Of a stretch of 35,305 nucleotides of DNA, positions 15,858 to 22,879 are shown in pieces. The stretch's first letter is position 1. Every line of letters begins with the position of its first letter. Source of the stretch: an uncultured Candidatus Saccharibacteria bacterium. GTDB lineage: Bacteria; Patescibacteria; Saccharimonadia; Saccharimonadales; CAMLKC01. Below the pieces are notes generated by a model. The model saw nothing but the letters and a program-made list of their open reading frames with translations, made no database searches and was not told the origin of the DNA. The stretch spans positions 1-35,305 of the forward strand of contig CAMLKC010000004.1 in the NCBI GenBank assembly GCA_946480595.1. The letters run 5' to 3'. Both the position numbers and the translations under genes were made by a program.

Positions 15858-16679
15858 ATGCGCGTAGCTATTCAGGGAGCTTCCGGGTCGTTTCATCATC
15901 AAGCCGTAAAGGCTTGGTTTTCTGACGGCGATTTTTCGCTGATTCCCGCCGAAACTTTCACTAAAGCCTTTTTACTTCTCGACAACCATAAAGCCGACCT
16001 GGCAATATTGGCGGTCGAAAACTCCATCCATGGGTCGCTCACCGAAACGATCGACCTTATCGAACGGTACCACTACCCTATCGTCGGCGAACTGTACCTG
16101 CGGATTCATCAACAACTTATTGGACTGCCTGGCAGCGACCCGGCCACCGTTAAGTACGTTTATTCGCAACCCGTTGCGCTCGCGCAGTGCAACGGCTATC
16201 TTGCCTCCAGCCTGCCGGATGCAGTGCCCGTTGACTATCACGATACGACCGCCAGTGTCGCCTATGTAAAACAGCAAAACGACCCCACGCTTGCCGCCGT
16301 TGCCGGACGTGACGCGGCCAAAGAATACGGCCTTGCGATACTTGCCGAAAACATCGAAGACAACAAAGAAAACTTCACACGATTCCTGCTCATCGACCCC
16401 AAAGGAAAGTCGGTCGCAAACGCCAACAAATCATCACTCGTGCTGACCACCGACCATACACCCGGCGCATTGGCGCATGTGTTAAGTATTTTTGCCCGCG
16501 CAGGCGTCAACCTGACAAAACTGCAGTCCCGGCCCATCGTTGGCGACGCCTGGAAATACCGCTTTCATATCGATCTGGAAATAGCTGGACCAAAGCTGCA
16601 TGAGCTACTCGGCGAAGTGCGCCAAACTGGCGCGACTGTAGCTGTGCTGGGTGAATACGTCAGCGGCAATACCTACTAA
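15858..16679 (+). CDS. pheA: Prephenate dehydratase
   Basis: Converts prephenate to phenylpyruvate in phenylalanine synthesis. The 273-aa monofunctional enzyme has the PDT domain (1-180) with IQGASGSFHHQA, LAVENSIHGS and the catalytic NFTRF motif (172-176), then a C-terminal ACT domain (about 197-265) that would bind Phe; the usual ESRP in the ACT is QSRP here. No other aromatic-pathway gene is nearby. The gene has its own leaderless-type promoter and ends in a bidirectional terminator. Confidence 0.94.
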   Translation: MRVAIQGASGSFHHQAVKAWFSDGDFSLIPAETFTKAFLLLDNHKADLAILAVENSIHGSLTETIDLIERYHYPIVGELYLRIHQQLIGLPGSDPATVKYVYSQPVALAQCNGYLASSLPDAVPVDYHDTTASVAYVKQQNDPTLAAVAGRDAAKEYGLAILAENIEDNKENFTRFLLIDPKGKSVANANKSSLVLTTDHTPGALAHVLSIFARAGVNLTKLQSRPIVGDAWKYRFHIDLEIAGPKLHELLGEVRQTGATVAVLGEYVSGNTY

Positions 16680-16703
16680 AAACGGCCAAGATGGCCGTTT
16701 TAT
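16679..16703. terminator. Bidirectional terminator between pheA and the DUF4868-like gene
   Basis: AAAACGGCCA (16679-16688) pairs with TGGCCGTTTT (16692-16701) around a 3-nt loop. A/T runs on both sides allow it to end both convergent genes. Confidence 0.88.
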
Positions 16704-16705
16704 CG

Positions 16706-17686
16706 TTAACCGCGTGGCGGCTCGCCGTCAGGCTCATCGAGTAGTTTCTTGCTTTTGATCTCGTACCGCTTGCCCGTAATTTCGCTGGTAATGTAGTCTT
16801 CGTTAATGAGATTGACGAACGTATCAAGGTCATTGCCATCCATAATAATAATCGCGCCCGCGTCGTCGGTCATGAGCTCTAGCTGCATGGAGTCAGCATA
16901 TTCAAGCGCCTGGTCCTGTGAAACGCCGCCAATTTCCATCTTTTGCAGCTTGTTGACGATTTTTTTGCGCTCGCGTACCAATGTCTGTAGGTCCAATCCA
17001 TCAGGAAAACTTAGCTTATACTGCTTTTCGATTTCCTCGACCTTTTGATCAGCCAAAAGCTGTTTTTTGTATTCGTAGTTAAAAAGTTTTTCAAACTTAG
17101 CCTGGTTGAAGACAAAAATATCGCCGTCAATAATAAGCACTTGGTTGTCATCTGGCACCTTAAGGCCTACGTCGGCCTGAAACGATCCGAACTTGCCATC
17201 ACGGAATTCCCAGCTGGTCGCGCCGTTAAGCACTTGGCCCTGCGAAATAGCCTTCACGACATAAAACGCCTTTTTTGGATTGTCTTTGTGCGTAAAGCGC
17301 GCAATAAGTCCTTTGATCCGCTTGAACTCATGCTCTTCCTGGCTAAACTCCACTATATCGTGGCGTTCTTTTTCAATCAGATGAATGAGTGTTTCCGCGC
17401 GGCCAACCTTTTCCAGATCCGTCCGAAGCAGCACGTTCTCTTCGCCCTCGCTCAGCTCGAAGTCGCGAACGGTCAAGCCGGTACCGGCGCCCATATTGAC
17501 CGAGTTAATGAGATCAAACAAAAACAGCGGTTTGATCTGCGCGTTTAAGTCCGTAGCAAAATGCGTACTGTACGGCGTAAAATTCTTGTTGAACAAAAAG
17601 AACTCGACGTCCAGTTGGTTCTTAATGCCGTCAGTATTATTTGCCCATAGAAAAATATCAGTCGTTTCCGGTGTTTCGGTTTCCAT
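16706..17686 (-). CDS. DUF4868/KwaB-like protein
   Basis: A 326-aa soluble protein that resembles the DUF4868 family, which includes KwaB of the Kiwa antiphage system. The pattern that suggests this is a mixed N-terminal half, a central GDIFVFNQAKFEKLFNYEY, a coiled helical stretch (about 205-255), and a C-terminal LINEDYITSEITGKRYEIKS. The match is from memory of the family and is not certain. No KwaA-like membrane protein is adjacent; neighbours are pheA and metK. Upstream, TATACT/TACAAT lies about 30 nt before the ATG with AGAAAG as a weak ribosome site, so this gene has a real leader. Confidence 0.5.
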   Translation of the reverse strand: METETPETTDIFLWANNTDGIKNQLDVEFFLFNKNFTPYSTHFATDLNAQIKPLFLFDLINSVNMGAGTGLTVRDFELSEGEENVLLRTDLEKVGRAETLIHLIEKERHDIVEFSQEEHEFKRIKGLIARFTHKDNPKKAFYVVKAISQGQVLNGATSWEFRDGKFGSFQADVGLKVPDDNQVLIIDGDIFVFNQAKFEKLFNYEYKKQLLADQKVEEIEKQYKLSFPDGLDLQTLVRERKKIVNKLQKMEIGGVSQDQALEYADSMQLELMTDDAGAIIIMDGNDLDTFVNLINEDYITSEITGKRYEIKSKKLLDEPDGEPPRG

Positions 17687-17747
17687 ATTCTAACTTTCTG
17701 TTGTTTTAAAACTAAAGTATATTGTACCGTAAAACACCGGGCAAGCG

Positions 17748-18719
17748 CTAGATTTCCCAGGTGAAATTGTGACCAAAGTGGCCGTAACGAGCAGTTTTTT
17801 CGTATTGCGGACGCAAAAGGTCCAGCTGGCGTATGATAGCGCGAGGTGTCAGGTCGTAGCCTTCGATCGTTTCGTGCACGCCATCTACCAGCACCGTCGC
17901 TTCCAGCGGCTCAGCCACGCCAATCGCATAAGCTAGCCGCACAAAAACTTCTTTAGCACCGCGCGTGCGAAGGTAGTCCACCGCAATTTTGCGCGCCATG
18001 TATGCCGCACTTCGATCCACTTTTGTCGCGTCTTTACCGCTAAAGGCACCGCCGCCAATAGAGATCCGCGGCCCATAATTATCGACGATCAATTTGCGGC
18101 CAGTAAGCCCAGCATCGGCATCAAACCCGCCTTGGTCCCAGTCGCCACTTGGGTTGATGTGCAGTGTCACCTCTGCCGCGACGGACTGTCCTTTCAGCCA
18201 AGCCTCTACTGCACTCCGCAATTCTTTTTGCGGCGCATGCTGGAAACTGGCAACGACTGAGACAATCTTGTCGTCCAGAAGGGTTACTTGGGTTTTGCCG
18301 TCAAACGGCCATTGTTTATACAGGTACTCATTCAGGCGGCGCGACAGCACGACTTCGAGGGGCAATAACTCTGGCGTTTCGTTTGTCGCATAGCCAATCA
18401 TGATTCCCTGGTCACCCGCCCCGCCAGTGTCGACACCCTGGGCAATCTCGCCGCTTTGACACACCAAGTGTTCGTAGACTTTTACGTCGCCGGCAATACG
18501 GCGCACAATCGCCTCAACATCAACATTTTCAGCACGGCTCGTCACTTCACCAGTAACAAATACGTAGCCATGCCCTCCGGTGACATCTACGGCCACTCGG
18601 GCATTCGGATCTTCTTCGAGGTGCGCATCTAAAATCGCATCCGATATTTGGTCGCACAGTTTGTAGGGGTGTTTTGGCGAGACGCTCTCGGCCGTTCGGT
18701 AAAATTGTTCTGCAGACAT
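17748..18719 (-). CDS. metK: S-adenosylmethionine synthetase, short form
   Basis: Makes SAM from methionine and ATP. Family blocks are clear: ESVSPKHPYKLCDQISDAIL near the start, GGAGDQGIMIGYATNET, GLTGRKLIVDNYG, GGGAFSGKDATKVDRSAAY and YGHFG near the end. At 323 aa it is about 60 residues shorter than the common bacterial enzyme, with loops trimmed in the first half and a short C-terminus. The conserved HPDK motif reads HPYK, so the Asp that helps hold Mg in E. coli (D16) is Tyr. AAGGAG lies 7 nt before the ATG and is covered by a SAM-I riboswitch hairpin. Confidence 0.93.
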   Translation of the reverse strand: MSAEQFYRTAESVSPKHPYKLCDQISDAILDAHLEEDPNARVAVDVTGGHGYVFVTGEVTSRAENVDVEAIVRRIAGDVKVYEHLVCQSGEIAQGVDTGGAGDQGIMIGYATNETPELLPLEVVLSRRLNEYLYKQWPFDGKTQVTLLDDKIVSVVASFQHAPQKELRSAVEAWLKGQSVAAEVTLHINPSGDWDQGGFDADAGLTGRKLIVDNYGPRISIGGGAFSGKDATKVDRSAAYMARKIAVDYLRTRGAKEVFVRLAYAIGVAEPLEATVLVDGVHETIEGYDLTPRAIIRQLDLLRPQYEKTARYGHFGHNFTWEI

Positions 18720-18725
18720 AAAAAT

Positions 18726-18762
18726 ACTCCTTCCTATCTGCCCTGGGGCTTCAGAAAAGAGT
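18726..18762 (-). promoter_or_regulatory. Shine-Dalgarno-sequestering hairpin of metK
   Basis: In the leader RNA ACUCUUUUC (18754-18762) can pair along all nine positions, two of them G-U, with GGAAGGAGU (18726-18734), which holds the metK ribosome site. A GCCC/GGGC mini-stem caps the loop. This is the expected OFF state when SAM is bound, so control looks translational. Confidence 0.65.
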
Positions 18763-18777
18763 ACAAGACTATTCGCA

Positions 18778-18872
18778 TATCTTCCCTGAAATCCAGGCTG
18801 GATGTAGCACCTTGCCTAAAGGCAGGTTGCTGGCGAGTCATCGGGCCAGTCCCTCGTCGCGCTCTTGATATT
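18778..18872 (-). ncRNA. SAM-I (S-box) riboswitch of metK
   Basis: The minus strand carries the S-box core in order: ATCAAGAG, GAGGGACTGGCCCGATGA, CAGCAACC, a variable GCC/GGC hairpin, AGGTGCTA with CATCC and GGATTTC, and closing GAAGATA. P1 can form between ATATC (5') and GATAT (3'), extended by TTTG/CGAA. Position at the 5' end of the metK message and SAM as product of metK make feedback control the obvious reading. S-box aptamers are common in Firmicutes; I have not checked how widespread they are in this lineage. Confidence 0.93.
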
Positions 18873-18890
18873 CAAATTGTTAACTGTCGT

Positions 18891-18919
18891 ATTGTAACCC
18901 GACTGGGCTGTTTTATCAA
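18891..18919 (-). promoter_or_regulatory. metK promoter
   Basis: TTGATA (18914-18919), a 17-bp spacer and TACAAT (18891-18896) on the minus strand. The start would fall near 18884, about a dozen bases before the riboswitch core. The -35 overlaps the last codons of the upstream frameshifted gene. Confidence 0.65.
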
Positions 18920-19355
18920 GCCGAGGCCATGACACCCTCTTGAACCGGCCTCTTCTGGGCTGGTTTTTTCACCCCGGCGATACTTGCAATAACACCGAGG
19001 CCATGGACGACATTTGGTTTTTCAGAAGCCGGATAGCTCACCTGCAGGCCAAGCCGCTCTTTCATAACAATGCCATGATGGAGGAAATCTGTTCCGCCTT
19101 TTCCACTCGGTTCGCTTAGCGCAATGCGCACAGCTTCGGCACCCATTTTCCAGTTGTCGAGTGCTGAGCCATGCTCGCCGCCTTCGACCTTCGTGAGCTC
19201 TTGCACGCCGCCAGACGTCACGACAGTAACTGTTTCTCCTGGTACACATCTTTTAGGTCAAGCGATTCGAGCGTACCGTCATCACGCCGATAGGTCCGGC
19301 CATTTTGTTCACGCCCGTTAATGATAACGCTCTTGGCGCCTGCGAATTCAGTCAC
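18916..19355 (-). pseudogene. Frameshifted hypothetical gene
   Basis: GTG at 19355, 5 nt after a strong GAGGAG, opens a frame that stops at 19218 after 45 codons (MTEFAGAKSVIINGRE...). The adjacent frame continues from about 19245 to a stop at 18916 with protein-like sequence (VPGETVTVVTSGGVQEL, later FLHHGIVMKERLGLQ). Adding one G in GTGTACC near 19243-19246 would join them as DLKDVVPGETVTVV and give one product of about 146 aa. So the gene has a one-base deletion, or the sequence has an error there. I do not recognise the protein. It follows the PNPOx-like gene by 10 bp and is probably the last gene of the rnhA operon. Confidence 0.65.
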
Positions 19356-19365
19356 TGCAGCTCCT

Positions 19366-19800
19366 CTAATCAGTCAGGTCTATTTGCCTGTATGGTACAC
19401 CTCCGGACGTTCGCTCGTCAAACAGCATTATCTTTGACGGGACCAGGCAGTATAGTTCGTGATGATTAGTCCCCCGTTTCAGGTGGTCGATGAATTCCCT
19501 GCCTTTGCCATACTTTGCCACATAAAGCCCCAAAACACTCTCTGCCTCGGTAATATCACGTACGATACGTGCTTCGCCTTCAGCCTGTAGGCCAATCACT
19601 GGCACGTCCTGTTGAATAGCTATCGCCACGGCAGCATTAGCGCTATCCGCAATTTCTTGGCTATGACGGCGCTCAGGAAAACTCAGCCAATAAAACTTGC
19701 CGCCTTTCACTACAAAATATACCGTGCATATCCAGGGCTGATTTCCCCGAAGCGTTGCCAGTTGCATGACTTTTGCGGCGTTTACCTGCGCGCTGTTCAT
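19366..19800 (-). CDS. Pyridoxamine 5'-phosphate oxidase-like flavin-binding protein
   Basis: A 144-aa split-barrel protein of the PNPOx-like superfamily. The early LATLRGNQPWICTVYFVV, KFYWLSFPERRHSQEI and NAAVAIAI stretches match the flavin- or F420-binding barrel of this group, followed by a helix-rich end. It is shorter than true PdxH and lacks the PdxH C-terminus, so a B6 role is not implied; general flavin or heme binding is as likely. ATG overlaps the AlkD-like gene stop by 4 bp (ATGA), indicating coupled translation. Confidence 0.78.
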   Translation of the reverse strand: MNSAQVNAAKVMQLATLRGNQPWICTVYFVVKGGKFYWLSFPERRHSQEIADSANAAVAIAIQQDVPVIGLQAEGEARIVRDITEAESVLGLYVAKYGKGREFIDHLKRGTNHHELYCLVPSKIMLFDERTSGGVPYRQIDLTD

Positions 19801-20519
19801 GCCTGTTCCTTTTTCGCGCTCATATAGCGTCGTTTCTGTGCCGGATCTAACCGCTCTATCGAATAGCGGAGCATAGTACGCGGCATTTCAGCGGCATGCA
19901 CGTCAAGAAACTTCAAAAGGAGCGCTTCATCGCAGCGTTTGCCGATTTCGCGTAGCATCCAGCCAACTGCTTTTTGAATGAGATCGTGCTCATCGTGCAG
20001 TAGCAGTCCGGCCAGTTTGAGCATCGTTGAGGCATCGCCTCTCTTTGTAAACGCAAACGTACTCAGCACGGCGACGCGCCGTTGCCACAAATTATCTGAA
20101 GCGGCGAGTTCGAACAAAAGTCCTCTTGGCTTGTCCCATAAATATTCGCCGACAATAAACTCGGCCGACGTATCGACAATATCCCAGTTGTTGATCCGTC
20201 CGTCATAAACAGCCGAAAGATACGCGTCAAAAATAACCTTGCGACCTGGTTCATTAGCACGTTTAAACTGGTTGCTAAGCAGAATGACCGCCGCTAAACG
20301 ATGTTCGTGAATAGGACTTTCCAGCAGTTTTCTTGTTTCATTCAGCGGCAAATCATGAAACCGCTTGCAGACGCTTCGCGTATCAGGGACGCGCACGCCA
20401 ATAAACACATCGCCAGCGCTATACTGCCCCTCGCCGGTTTTGAAAAATCGACCCAAAAACGCTGCGTCATCTTTTTTTGCGTAAGTGTTCAGCGCTTTTT
20501 TAACGTCGTCGGCGGTCAT
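19797..20519 (-). CDS. AlkD-like DNA alkylation repair protein
   Basis: A 240-aa all-helical HEAT-like protein of the DNA alkylation repair family (AlkC/AlkD type), which removes or recognises alkylated bases. Typical segments are FLGRFFKTGEGQYSAGDVFIG and VRVPDTRSVCKRF near the N-terminus, then repeated helix pairs with WDIVD and LWQRRVAVLSTFAF, and DLIQKAVGWMLREIGKR near the end. The ATG shares one base with the rnhA stop. Gene order RNase HI - AlkD-like - PNPOx-like suggests a small nucleic-acid maintenance operon. Confidence 0.88.
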   Translation of the reverse strand: MTADDVKKALNTYAKKDDAAFLGRFFKTGEGQYSAGDVFIGVRVPDTRSVCKRFHDLPLNETRKLLESPIHEHRLAAVILLSNQFKRANEPGRKVIFDAYLSAVYDGRINNWDIVDTSAEFIVGEYLWDKPRGLLFELAASDNLWQRRVAVLSTFAFTKRGDASTMLKLAGLLLHDEHDLIQKAVGWMLREIGKRCDEALLLKFLDVHAAEMPRTMLRYSIERLDPAQKRRYMSAKKEQA

Positions 20520-20941
20520 TATTTCTCCAGCAGGTATTTTTCGCGCGCCTTATTCGCCCACACATCGGCAAGTTCATTGCCTTCGTCATTGTTGTGTCCG
20601 CGCACCCAGATCAGCGTGGCATTCGAGTTTCGGTATAGCGGACAGACTTCCATAACGATATCGAGGTTCTTAATTTCGCCGCCTTTCTTTTTCCAGCCGT
20701 TTTTTTCCCAACCAAGCGACCACTTGGTAATGACATTGATCCAGAATTCACTGTCAGTGTAAATTTCGCATTCTGCGCCATCAGCATCTTTTAGCGCCGC
20801 GACAAGCGCCTTGCCCTCCATGCGGATATTGGTTGAATCATCTTCAGCACCTAAAATTTCTGGTTGCATGTTTTTGATGACAGCAAAGCCGCCAGGACCG
20901 GGATTGGGACTGCAGCTCCCGTCTGTATAGTACGTAATCAT
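20519..20941 (-). CDS. rnhA: Ribonuclease HI
   Basis: Cuts RNA in RNA-DNA hybrids. I use the ATG at 20941 (140 aa): YTDGSCSPNPGPGGFAVI begins at once, as is normal for RNase HI, and TATACT (20949-20954) lies 7 nt upstream. A 14-codon N-terminal extension would run through that box. The acidic residues of the DEDD site are visible in TDGS, RMEGKAL, YTDSEF and the late GNELAD, with WVRGHNNDEGNE just before the last. It heads a tightly overlapping operon. Confidence 0.94.
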   Translation of the reverse strand: MITYYTDGSCSPNPGPGGFAVIKNMQPEILGAEDDSTNIRMEGKALVAALKDADGAECEIYTDSEFWINVITKWSLGWEKNGWKKKGGEIKNLDIVMEVCPLYRNSNATLIWVRGHNNDEGNELADVWANKAREKYLLEK

Positions 20942-20966
20942 GCCTTTTAGTATAACGTAGTAGAAA

Positions 20967-21623
20967 CTATTCGTCCGCGTCACCGCCCAGTTCGCACAGC
21001 ATTTCGATCATTTCTTTGCGCGTCAGCTTGTCGGTCTCGAGCTTGTTGTTCTTGGCAATTATGTGGCCCTGTATAAGTCGCTTCATAAAGATCGCATCGT
21101 TTCGCCAGAGGTAGTTGATCGTAAAATGGTCGACCGTGCTCATAACTCGGCTGGCGATCGTCAACGATCCGAAGAACGGGCCGACGCCGCTAGACACGTT
21201 CAGCACATCCTCTACCTGAAAGCTGATGACATTCGATGACCAGAAGAAATTACGTTTGATAATACTTATTTTAGAGCGGTCAACCACGATGCTGTCAGGA
21301 AACAGCGTCAGCGGGAATACCGTTCGTACATTTGCCAGCACTTGGTGTGAGCGCTTGACCATCTTTTTTAGTTTGTCGGCTTCTGCAAGTTCTTTTTCTT
21401 TTTTTGTATCAGCGTGGGACAAGTGAGGAAAATTCCCTAAAAATTGCTCTGCTGATGACATGGTGACCTCCTTTTGCAAAATTATTTTTACGTCATGAAA
21501 TGCGCGTGTCGCTACTTGGCCAAGCTTTTTGCTTTGGCGCACGAGCATTTCATATGGAGAGGATCGGGGGACACTAAAGTTCACGGATGGGTCTTCTATG
21601 TTAATAAGCTCATCATCGTTCAT
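20967..21623 (-). CDS. Conserved hypothetical protein, possible PH-like domain
   Basis: I do not recognise the family with confidence. The long reading is 218 aa: an acidic N-terminus, a charged helical region with Lys/Glu heptads (about 75-95) and a beta-rich second half (SKISIIKRNFFWSSNVISF, then VGPFFGSLTIASRV and VDHFTINYLW) that resembles bacterial PH-like domains. A strong AAAGGAGGT sits 4 nt before an in-frame ATG at 21461, so a 164-aa form from that start is equally plausible. TATAAT (21659-21664) with TTGCAT 18 bp upstream is the likely promoter. No membrane segment is seen. Confidence 0.65.
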   Translation of the reverse strand: MNDDELINIEDPSVNFSVPRSSPYEMLVRQSKKLGQVATRAFHDVKIILQKEVTMSSAEQFLGNFPHLSHADTKKEKELAEADKLKKMVKRSHQVLANVRTVFPLTLFPDSIVVDRSKISIIKRNFFWSSNVISFQVEDVLNVSSGVGPFFGSLTIASRVMSTVDHFTINYLWRNDAIFMKRLIQGHIIAKNNKLETDKLTRKEMIEMLCELGGDADE

Positions 21624-21658
21624 ATAGTTACACGCCCCCTTTCGATCAGGTTACCTTT

Positions 21659-21688
21659 ATTATACTATCCCTATTTTAAGACATGCAA
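21659..21688 (-). promoter_or_regulatory. Promoter of the conserved hypothetical gene
   Basis: TTGCAT (21683-21688), 18 bp, TATAAT (21659-21664) on the minus strand. It leaves a leader of about 30 nt to the ATG at 21623, or about 190 nt to the alternative ATG at 21461. Confidence 0.5.
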
Positions 21689-21760
21689 GATACGCCTCTT
21701 ATACGCTATCCAGAGGTGCCGAAAAAAATCTTTTTTATTTTTCCAGAAAATCCGCGAATA

Positions 21761-21789
21761 TTGCATAAAATGCGTAATTATTTTATAAT
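21761..21789 (+). promoter_or_regulatory. Promoter of the DUF2103-like gene
   Basis: TTGCAT (21761-21766), 17 bp, TATAAT (21784-21789). The start near 21796 leaves a true leader of about 30 nt with AAGGA 9 nt before the ATG. The -35 lies in an imperfect dyad (TTGCAT...ATGCGTAA). Confidence 0.6.
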
Positions 21790-21827
21790 TTTATAAGAGG
21801 TTGCCCCGAAACTAAGGATGTGACGAC

Positions 21828-22157
21828 ATGGTCAACCGCTCGCGTCACGGCAAGCGGATCACCGGCGGTCATTCGACGCTCGTACAGGGACTGGACAAGT
21901 TCCTTTCCGAGCTCGAAGCATGGCCCGAGGTGCGTACCACTCACCCCCGGCAGTTCTCAACGACACGAAAATCCAGCAGATCAGGAGGTCTTGCGTTTCG
22001 TGCAACCCGCTGGGAGATCGTCGGCGAAAAAACAGTGGGTATCCGCTGCATCGCCACACACGGCTCCTCCAACCAGGTCGTCGTCCTGACATCGGACGAC
22101 CTCCCCGCACTGAAACAACGCCTTCGACAAGAAGGCTGGTGTGATGGCACCTGGTAG
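21828..22157 (+). CDS. DUF2103-like predicted metal-binding protein
   Basis: A 109-aa protein whose layout recalls the DUF2103 predicted metal-binding family: a His/Gly-rich start (RHGKRITGGHSTLVQGL), WPEVRTTHPRQF, a basic central stretch, then GIRCIATHGSSNQVVVLTSD and a final helix. The assignment is from memory of the family pattern and is tentative. The gene is visibly more GC-rich than the minus-strand genes around it, has its own promoter, a real leader with AAGGA, and its own terminator. It is the first of four such plus-strand genes between 21.8 and 28.7 kb. Confidence 0.6.
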   Translation: MVNRSRHGKRITGGHSTLVQGLDKFLSELEAWPEVRTTHPRQFSTTRKSSRSGGLAFRATRWEIVGEKTVGIRCIATHGSSNQVVVLTSDDLPALKQRLRQEGWCDGTW

Positions 22158-22210
22158 CCCCTTTCCGGCTTGCTCATTCTCTAGGATGAAGGTGCCGAGG
22201 AGGGGCATTT
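22158..22210 (+). terminator. Terminator of the DUF2103-like gene
   Basis: GCCCCT...CGGC just after the stop pairs with GCCG...AGGGGC at about 22194-22206, with a 3-base mismatch in the stem, and is followed by ATTTTC. The loop is long and may hold a second small hairpin. Confidence 0.6.
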
Positions 22211-22223
22211 TCATAGGTAAATA

Positions 22224-22556
22224 CTATTGCTGGCGCCAAGCAAAAACAAGCGCGCCATTTACTACTGTAATAGCCGCTAAACTTACGGCTAAGGCTGGCT
22301 TTCCCGCCGCATAGAGCGCAGCGGCAGAAAGCAAAAATAAGCCAAGTGAAATTATCGGTAACCACGGCCACGCAATTCGATGACTCGCCTGGGGCGCCAT
22401 GAAGATACTCCAAAAAACCACGACAAGTACCGGAATACCAATGCCGAGCAGCCATTTCATCACCGTTCCATTGCCCGCATGAAAACCCCAAAACGCAAAG
22501 GCGCCGAGCATAGCCAGTTCTAGTAAAAAGCTCACCAGATTATTAAGAAGCTTCAT
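22224..22556 (-). CDS. YrdB-like DUF2568 membrane protein
   Basis: A small polytopic membrane protein (110 aa from the ATG at 22556) with four hydrophobic segments. The run LLELAMLGAFAFWGFHAG, then LGIGIPVLVVVFWSIFMAP and the final ALVFAW match DUF2568/YrdB proteins of unknown function. The chosen ATG shares its A with the TAA of the DUF427 gene (TAATG), so the two are coupled; a start nine codons further upstream lies inside that gene. Confidence 0.78.
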   Translation of the reverse strand: MKLLNNLVSFLLELAMLGAFAFWGFHAGNGTVMKWLLGIGIPVLVVVFWSIFMAPQASHRIAWPWLPIISLGLFLLSAAALYAAGKPALAVSLAAITVVNGALVFAWRQQ

Positions 22557-22858
22557 TATTCGGTAACTTCTATCCCGTTCCAAAATGCCACGTAATTAGT
22601 GAAATCTTTTTTGACGCGCTCGATTGAACCGTCTTTTGGTTCGGGGTAATACCACGCGCCAAATTCATTCATTTCACCGTTTACCGTGACGTCGTAGTAA
22701 CTTGCTTCGCCCTTCCAGGGGCATACTGTATGGTGGTCACTCTCAGTAAAAAATTCCCAGTTGAGTGCTTTTGGCGGAAAATACCAGTTTCCTTCAATCC
22801 TTATAAGGTCTTCTTTTGGCGCTTCGGCCAATGTTTCGTTGTTCCATATTGCCTTCAT
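22556..22858 (-). CDS. DUF427 domain protein
   Basis: A 100-aa protein of the DUF427 family: MKAIWNNETLAEAP start, the signature CPWKGEASYYDV, then GAWYYPEP and YVAFW near the end. Function is unknown; the fold is a small beta barrel. GAAAGGAA lies 6 nt before the ATG at 22858, which fits better than the in-frame codon 7 triplets upstream. It lies 21 bp after the inositol-phosphatase-like gene and is coupled to the DUF2568 gene. Confidence 0.88.
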   Translation of the reverse strand: MKAIWNNETLAEAPKEDLIRIEGNWYFPPKALNWEFFTESDHHTVCPWKGEASYYDVTVNGEMNEFGAWYYPEPKDGSIERVKKDFTNYVAFWNGIEVTE

Positions 22859-22879
22859 ATTCGTTCCTTTCTCTATCAA

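Noticed and set aside
19218..19250. Programmed -1 frameshift in the gene upstream of metK
   Set aside because: The overlap has only a run of four A (CTAAAAG), no heptamer slippery site, and no obvious downstream pseudoknot. Restoring a single G gives a better joined protein, so a deletion or sequence error is simpler.
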